Position numbers and translations under genes: made by a program
Shown here: positions 30,504 to 34,696 of the stretch, piece by piece
Numbering within the stretch: position 1 is the stretch's first letter
Layout of the letters: each line of letters starts with the position of its first letter
DNA from: Perkinsus chesapeaki
Taxonomy: Eukaryota > Perkinsozoa > Perkinsida > Perkinsidae
Length of the DNA: 34,696 bases
Direction: 5' to 3'
NCBI GenBank assembly: GCA_013115145.1
Contig: JAAPAO010000376.1
Coordinates: 1-34,696, forward strand
The notes under the pieces: model-generated
What the model was told of the DNA's origin: nothing
What the model saw: only the letters and a program-made list of their open reading frames with translations
The model's database searches: none

Positions 30504-31669
30504 ATGGCAGAAAACGACATCAGCGCTACAAATGCGAAGCCTGCCGTCATGACTCGCCATGAGAGGACGGCCTCTTCATCGGTCGGCGGTGCTGCGCCAA
30601 CAGTAGCTTCGACATCGTCGTCGTCGTTGTCCAATGGCGAGGATCCTCTATCAAGTCTGCGAGCCCAGCTGCCTCAACATGAGGCTAAGGCTAGAGCTTT
30701 ATTGAGCTCATTACAGGAGATAGGGGATTATGTTAGTAAATTAGACGAGGCACAGCAGAAGACAGCAAGGCTATTCCGAACTGAACTCATGGCACCTTCA
30801 GGGCGTCCTGTCAACCACGATGTAATAACGCTCCTTGTGGGGATCGAACCTGCGTGCCTGTGAGGTAATATTTCTCTCTTTCTTCAGTACTCCCAAGCCT
30901 GCACTTTATTCGTGAACCAGTTGAATGCTATTCACGAATCTATACTGGATGCCCGATGTGAACTATCTGGAGCAGTATGCTTTGCTGAAGAGATGGTAGA
31001 TAGGAACCATGAGATACAGGGCAGACTACTGCAGCGGGACAGGACTAATGGTCAGCTTAAACGATGTATTATGAAAGTACAGGAGTTATCACAGAAAGAT
31101 ACCAAACATATGAGTAGAGATTATGACCAACAAATTGGAGAGGTAACCTAGTGCTACGAGTTGGCTGCTACCATCGGTTATCATCAGGCACTTAACAAAT
31201 ACCATAATGTTGAGCGTGAGGCCGAGACCTTGGATAAGTCGGTTACAGCCGATCTTAAGGCCCTTATTGAGCACCAGGATACCGACTATGCGAGAGTGCT
31301 GGCTCCGGTACTATTCACGAATACCTTTTACCTTACAAGGCTTCCCGTCAGTTCTCTCGGTATCTTGGTGTAGCTGCATCGACAGAGTCTAATACAGCAT
31401 ATATACTGGCTAAAAAAGTTCCAAATATGCTTCGCTCCGCCGTTCATGAAGATTTAGTGTCCGACCGAAGACCTCAGGCATTCTCAATTGATGAGGAGGA
31501 GGATGATGACGACGAGGCAGAGGAGGTATCGGCCGCTGGTGGCACTATAGATGCGTGCGTTGAGGAAACTCCGCGTGCAAGTTGCGAGGGCGCCGTACCC
31601 ACTGCTAGGCAGTCAGAGCCTCCCAAAGAGACCGCTCGACCGGCTGTACAAGGCCAGAAGGGAGCGTAG
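30504..31669 (+). CDS. BAR-like coiled-coil protein, tandem copy 3
   Basis: Four exons: 30504-30821 (318 nt), 30888-31142 (255), 31188-31307 (120), 31352-31669 (318); 336 residues. The 255- and 120-nt core exons match copies 1 and 2 in size and phase. The separate H0-like and 27-residue exons are absent; a single first exon has a Ser/Thr-rich start, then EDPLSSLRAQLPQHEAKARAL, homologous to exons 2 and 3 of the others. The last exon begins FSRYLGVAAS, includes KKVPNMLRSA, and ends in an acidic then Pro/Glu-rich tail. Peripheral membrane or scaffold role inferred. Confidence 0.7.
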
Positions 31670-32290
31670 AGAATCGTTCAACTTAGCTCCTGCTATCTCA
31701 GGCTGGCGCGTGCGACGTTGTCGTTGGGTGCTCTAGCATGAACGATACTGTGTGCAATTTTGTATAAGTTTTCTATACACTAAGCTCCGATTTGTATCAG
31801 CGCCATTTTTATCATTGTTGCATTGGCCACCTTCCGTTGCCACAAGAACCTGGAAAAGTGCAGGATTCCTGTCGGGAGGAGCTTGCGGCGTTATCTCCGT
31901 ATTTTCCATAACTACTGCACCACCAATACTTGTCGAGTTTTGAATACATCTCTATTGACTTTTGTTCAAGTAATCAATTGGCGGCTGGCCGCTCTTGCTT
32001 TCTGAGCATCATGAGGCTCAAGCTGATTTTTAACTCCCGACAATCTCGGGGTGTTTAAATTTCATATCTAGGATATATGCTTACATTTGGCAGTGGGATC
32101 ATTTTTAAAAGCATTTCAACTTATGTTTATCAAACGAGGCGATTGTCTTGCCGAGGCTAGCAACACAATGTCTCTTGTGGCACAAAGGCTTCGGAGCTAG
32201 TCCCGTGGCGAGTGACGTATTTTGTACCGGTAGTTGTATTTCGAATATTCTTAATAGGTTTGTTTTACCCTATTTGTTATTATTATTAAA
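31670..32290. other. Spacer between copies 3 and 4
   Basis: About 620 nt, the largest gap in the array. A small inverted repeat (CCCGA-n5-TCGGG) lies near 32036-32050, and a GGCGAGTGAC word at 32208-32217 resembles those upstream of CCDC25. No coding signal was recognised. Confidence 0.4.
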
Positions 32291-33265
32291 ATGGATTTTG
32301 CTGAAGAAGGCGAGTGGAGCCCTATGAAGCACATCAGCGAGGAGAAGCTCGAATATTTCAGAGAGAATCTTCCCCAACGTGCGGGTGTTGCTGAAAATCT
32401 GAGAGACCAGATGGAACTGGTGAACCATTATATGCAGAAGCTGGATGAAGCTCAGAAGGATGTTGCTCGGTTGTTTGAAGAGCAACTTGTTACTGAGGAA
32501 GCTGAAGGCGAAAGCGACTACGTAAGCCTCTGTTACGCTGCGAGTTGAGGTGGTGAAGTGATGGTGTTCAGTTCCGTGATGCCTGTAGGGAGTTTTTGAC
32601 CAAGTCGGAGGCCTGGCACAACGCTGTTGAGTGCGCGCAGCCTAAAATGGATCGTGCACTTGCTAGAGCCCAAGCTGTAAGGCATAGCTCCTGCTGCTGC
32701 AACCTGAGTGTCATTTAGTAGCCGTCAGGTTGCTGGTCAATACAGACGTCTCGAAGAAGCTGACGATCTAAGTTCTCTTGATCACGTTACTGCCAACAAG
32801 CTCTATCAGTCGGTTCAGTGCCCCGGTGCGGACTACGCTAAAATACTAGCACCTGTAAGTGGTCTGATACGGCTTATTCTTGCTAGTCTATGATCGTGTT
32901 CTTGCTCTTAGTATTCTCGTTATCTCGGTTACTGCGCTCCAGGCAGCGACTGTGCCTCTGTTCTGGTTAAAACCGTCCCCCGTGAGATTCGCCGTGGTAT
33001 GAAGGACATCCCAGAGCCTGTCCTCACAGCTGAGAAGTCCACCGATCACAGTTCGTCTAGCTCTTCGTCTTCATCATCATCCAGCAGCGATGGCGAAGCC
33101 AGTGAAGGCGGTCACCATCGTAGCCGTCGTGGACTCTTTGGCCGCCGTCGTCAGGGCAGCGGCGAGTCCGGTAATGAAGAGAAGGAGCATGAAGAGGAGG
33201 AAGGCGGTGCCCATCATATGATGGTAGGAGGAACTGAGGTTACTATTGTACAGGATGGAGAGTAA
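32291..33265 (+). CDS. BAR-like coiled-coil protein, tandem copy 4 (shortened core)
   Basis: Four exons: 32291-32521 (231 nt), 32572-32676 (105), 32729-32854 (126), 32912-33265 (354); 271 residues. It shares with copy 3 the fused first exon and the segment YMQKLDEAQKDVARLF (compare YVSKLDEAQQKTARLF in copy 3). The core exon that is 255 nt in copies 1-3 is only 105 nt here, so about 50 residues of the coiled coil are missing in frame. The last exon begins YSRYLGYCAPG, contains KTVPREIRRGM, and ends in a Ser/Asp-rich, then Arg/Gly-rich and Glu-rich tail. The frame is intact, so it is probably functional with a different helix length. Confidence 0.7.
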
Positions 33266-33505
33266 ATACTAGAAATCTTTTTCTTTGCTGTCGCCATTTG
33301 AAAGGCTCTTTAGCAGCCACTGCGGTGGTGTGCGTTATTACAGATGAGTGTTTAATCGACTTGCCGTTTTCGGCAAGTGCGTGCCTTCCTTTAGCAGGCT
33401 GTTGTTGTGTTGTCCTCCATTGGTTGGCTAGTGCTTGCTTGTTCGTTGAATTATCGGAGATATGGGAAGTTTCCGTATTCGGTCAGGTTTTCTATTGTTA
33501 TTTAA
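33266..33505. other. Spacer between copies 4 and 5
   Basis: Gap of 240 nt, T/G-rich with no gene recognised. An AT-rich run directly precedes the copy 5 start, as in the other copies. Confidence 0.4.
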
Positions 33506-34673
33506 ATGGTTGTCTTTTCTAGCAAACACTGGAGGAATCTTACCAACACGGTAGTAGCGGGTGGTTGGGTAACAGCGGCGCATTTAGTGGAGTTTGCCGT
33601 GGTGTCGTGGACTCTCTCACCCATTAGACTTGGCTTAGACTTTGTAATGGTGCACAGTGGAATAAGTCAGGTCATGGGGGTACAGGCCATCACTTCTGAT
33701 CCGTTGGAAAGCAGGAGGAAGCAGCTGGCGGACTACACAGGACGCGTTCAAGTAGACCTAAGCGACAGCGATGGGTCTGGTGGGGGTACCGTTTCTTGGT
33801 TAGGCTCTTCACCAGCATATAGTTCGATTGCTCTCCATCACAGATCAGCTCATTCAGAGCCACGATGATTTAATTAAGGATATGAATCTTATAATGGGAT
33901 GTTCCTCTACAGAGGATGTTACAAAGGAGCAGAAGGCTCCCAGTGATGAGGTCGGTGTTTGGGAGCTTGAAAGGGAATGGTGGGAGTATCGGCTGAAGAT
34001 GAGGAAAGGAGAAACCTTGATCTTTCAGAACGCTCGAGCAATATCCCTCTTCGAGGATCGGCTGGGCGAGTTCAATAAGATGGCGCGTGACGCGAGACCA
34101 CAATTAGAGAAAGCCAGAAATGAGGCGCAAGAATTAGTGCGGCGTACCGGTGACCTTCAAGAGAAGCTGAAGAGTCGCGACCGTGCCTACGAGGAGCTGA
34201 ATCATTATAATCAGAAGGTCACCGATCTCAAAGCAGAGATGGCCAAGAAATCAAAGCCTGATGTGAAGGAGCAAGAACGGCTGGATCGAGTAGGAAATGT
34301 CAATGATTATTGTGGAGATTCAGTCGTTGATAGAACGTTGATAAGCATCGTATAGCGCAGGAGAACTTCACCAAGTTGGACGGGGAAGTCCGAAGCGAAA
34401 TGGCGGTAGTTGTGGATAGTAAGGTGGTGGATATCGCTAGGGTGGTGGCTGAGGTAAGCCACGAAGGGAATCATTGACGTTACATTGCTGTTGTTGTATT
34501 AGTATTCTCGGTACCTTGGAACTGTGGGCTCGGCTGGAGTGAAGGATAACAACGTATTTAGGCAGGATATACCCAATATGGTCAAGGACTCGGCAGCGAA
34601 AGAGAATATTGCCGAAGGGAATGCCAATGAGGGCAATGCAGCAGCTTATCCCCACCTGCCGCCCCCTTCTTAA
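33506..34673 (+). CDS. BAR-like coiled-coil protein, tandem copy 5
   Basis: Exons 33506-33550 (45 nt), 33671-33751 (81), 33816-33950 (135), 34029-34289 (261), 34346-34453 (108), 34503-34673 (171); about 266 residues. It has the H0-like first exon (MVVFSSKHWRNLTNT) and the 27-residue second exon (GVQAITSDPLESRRKQ) seen in copies 1 and 2. The core carries RDRAYEELNHYNQKV. The last exon starts YSRYLGTVGSAG and ends in a short Ala/Pro tail. The 78-nt stretch 33951-34028 is in frame and stop-free; I treat it as an intron because copies 1 and 2 have an intron there, but it may be coding (26 extra residues). The acceptor of exon 5 could also be at 34361. Confidence 0.66.
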
Positions 34674-34696
34674 TTATTCTACTAGCCACAGTGCAG

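Noticed and set aside
30831-30862. tRNA-like TTCGATCC loop sequence on the minus strand
   Set aside because: The flanking stems do not pair (only two base pairs), no acceptor or anticodon arm fits, and the stretch lies inside an intron of BAR copy 3.
32015-32022. GGCTCAAG, matching the 3' end of dinoflagellate/perkinsozoan spliced leaders
   Set aside because: Only eight bases match and upstream bases do not resemble the leader; likely chance.
1-34696. CRISPR arrays, bacterial operon signals, rRNA genes, insertion sequences, integrated virus genes
   Set aside because: None was seen; the window is intron-rich nuclear DNA with eukaryotic housekeeping genes throughout.

Overview
The window is nuclear DNA from an intron-rich, flagellated protist that uses the standard stop codons. 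I read about 20 protein genes, nearly all cut by many short GT-AG introns (mostly 37-80 nt). A complete outer-arm axonemal dynein intermediate chain implies flagella. The very short introns, frequent CTG/CAG and GTT/GAT trinucleotide runs, tight gene packing and overall base composition fit a perkinsozoan/dinoflagellate-lineage alveolate such as Perkinsus. That placement is inference. All exon joins were made by hand from splice signals, reading phase and, where one exists, resemblance to a known family.

Layout. 1-3241: a secreted-protein fragment at the left edge, a palindrome-dense non-coding stretch, then a poorly resolved coiled-coil gene. 3242-6435 (minus): ZC3H15/DFRP1 directly downstream of DRG1, the GTPase it binds in other eukaryotes. 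6752-8166 (minus): nitronate monooxygenase-type flavoprotein. 8490-9641 (plus): unrecognised very basic protein. 9814-11244 (minus): unrecognised protein. 11358-12790 (minus): proteasome deubiquitinase Rpn11. 13046-15728 (plus): CCDC25, a derlin and a small acidic protein. 15797-17890 (minus): VPS29 and a protein with FRG1-like ends. 18103-19490 (plus): type I membrane protein. 19907-20746 (plus): intronless ALKBH4. 20885-23769 (plus): DNAI1 with 18 exons. 24058-25398 (minus): RluA-family pseudouridine synthase. 25708-27103 (plus): ANP32-like acidic leucine-rich-repeat protein. 27255-34673 (plus): five tandem paralogs of a BAR-like coiled-coil protein.

Most genes are housekeeping: translation GTPase complex (DRG1, DFRP1), RNA modification, protein degradation and ER quality control (Rpn11, derlin), endosomal sorting (VPS29) and flagellar motility (DNAI1). 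The main points for a second look are the tandem BAR-like family with conserved exon sizes but variable intron content, the DRG1-DFRP1 neighbour pair with loss of one DFRP1 zinc finger, the strong gene-to-gene difference in how often exons begin with GT after the acceptor AG, and the single intronless gene among intron-dense neighbours.
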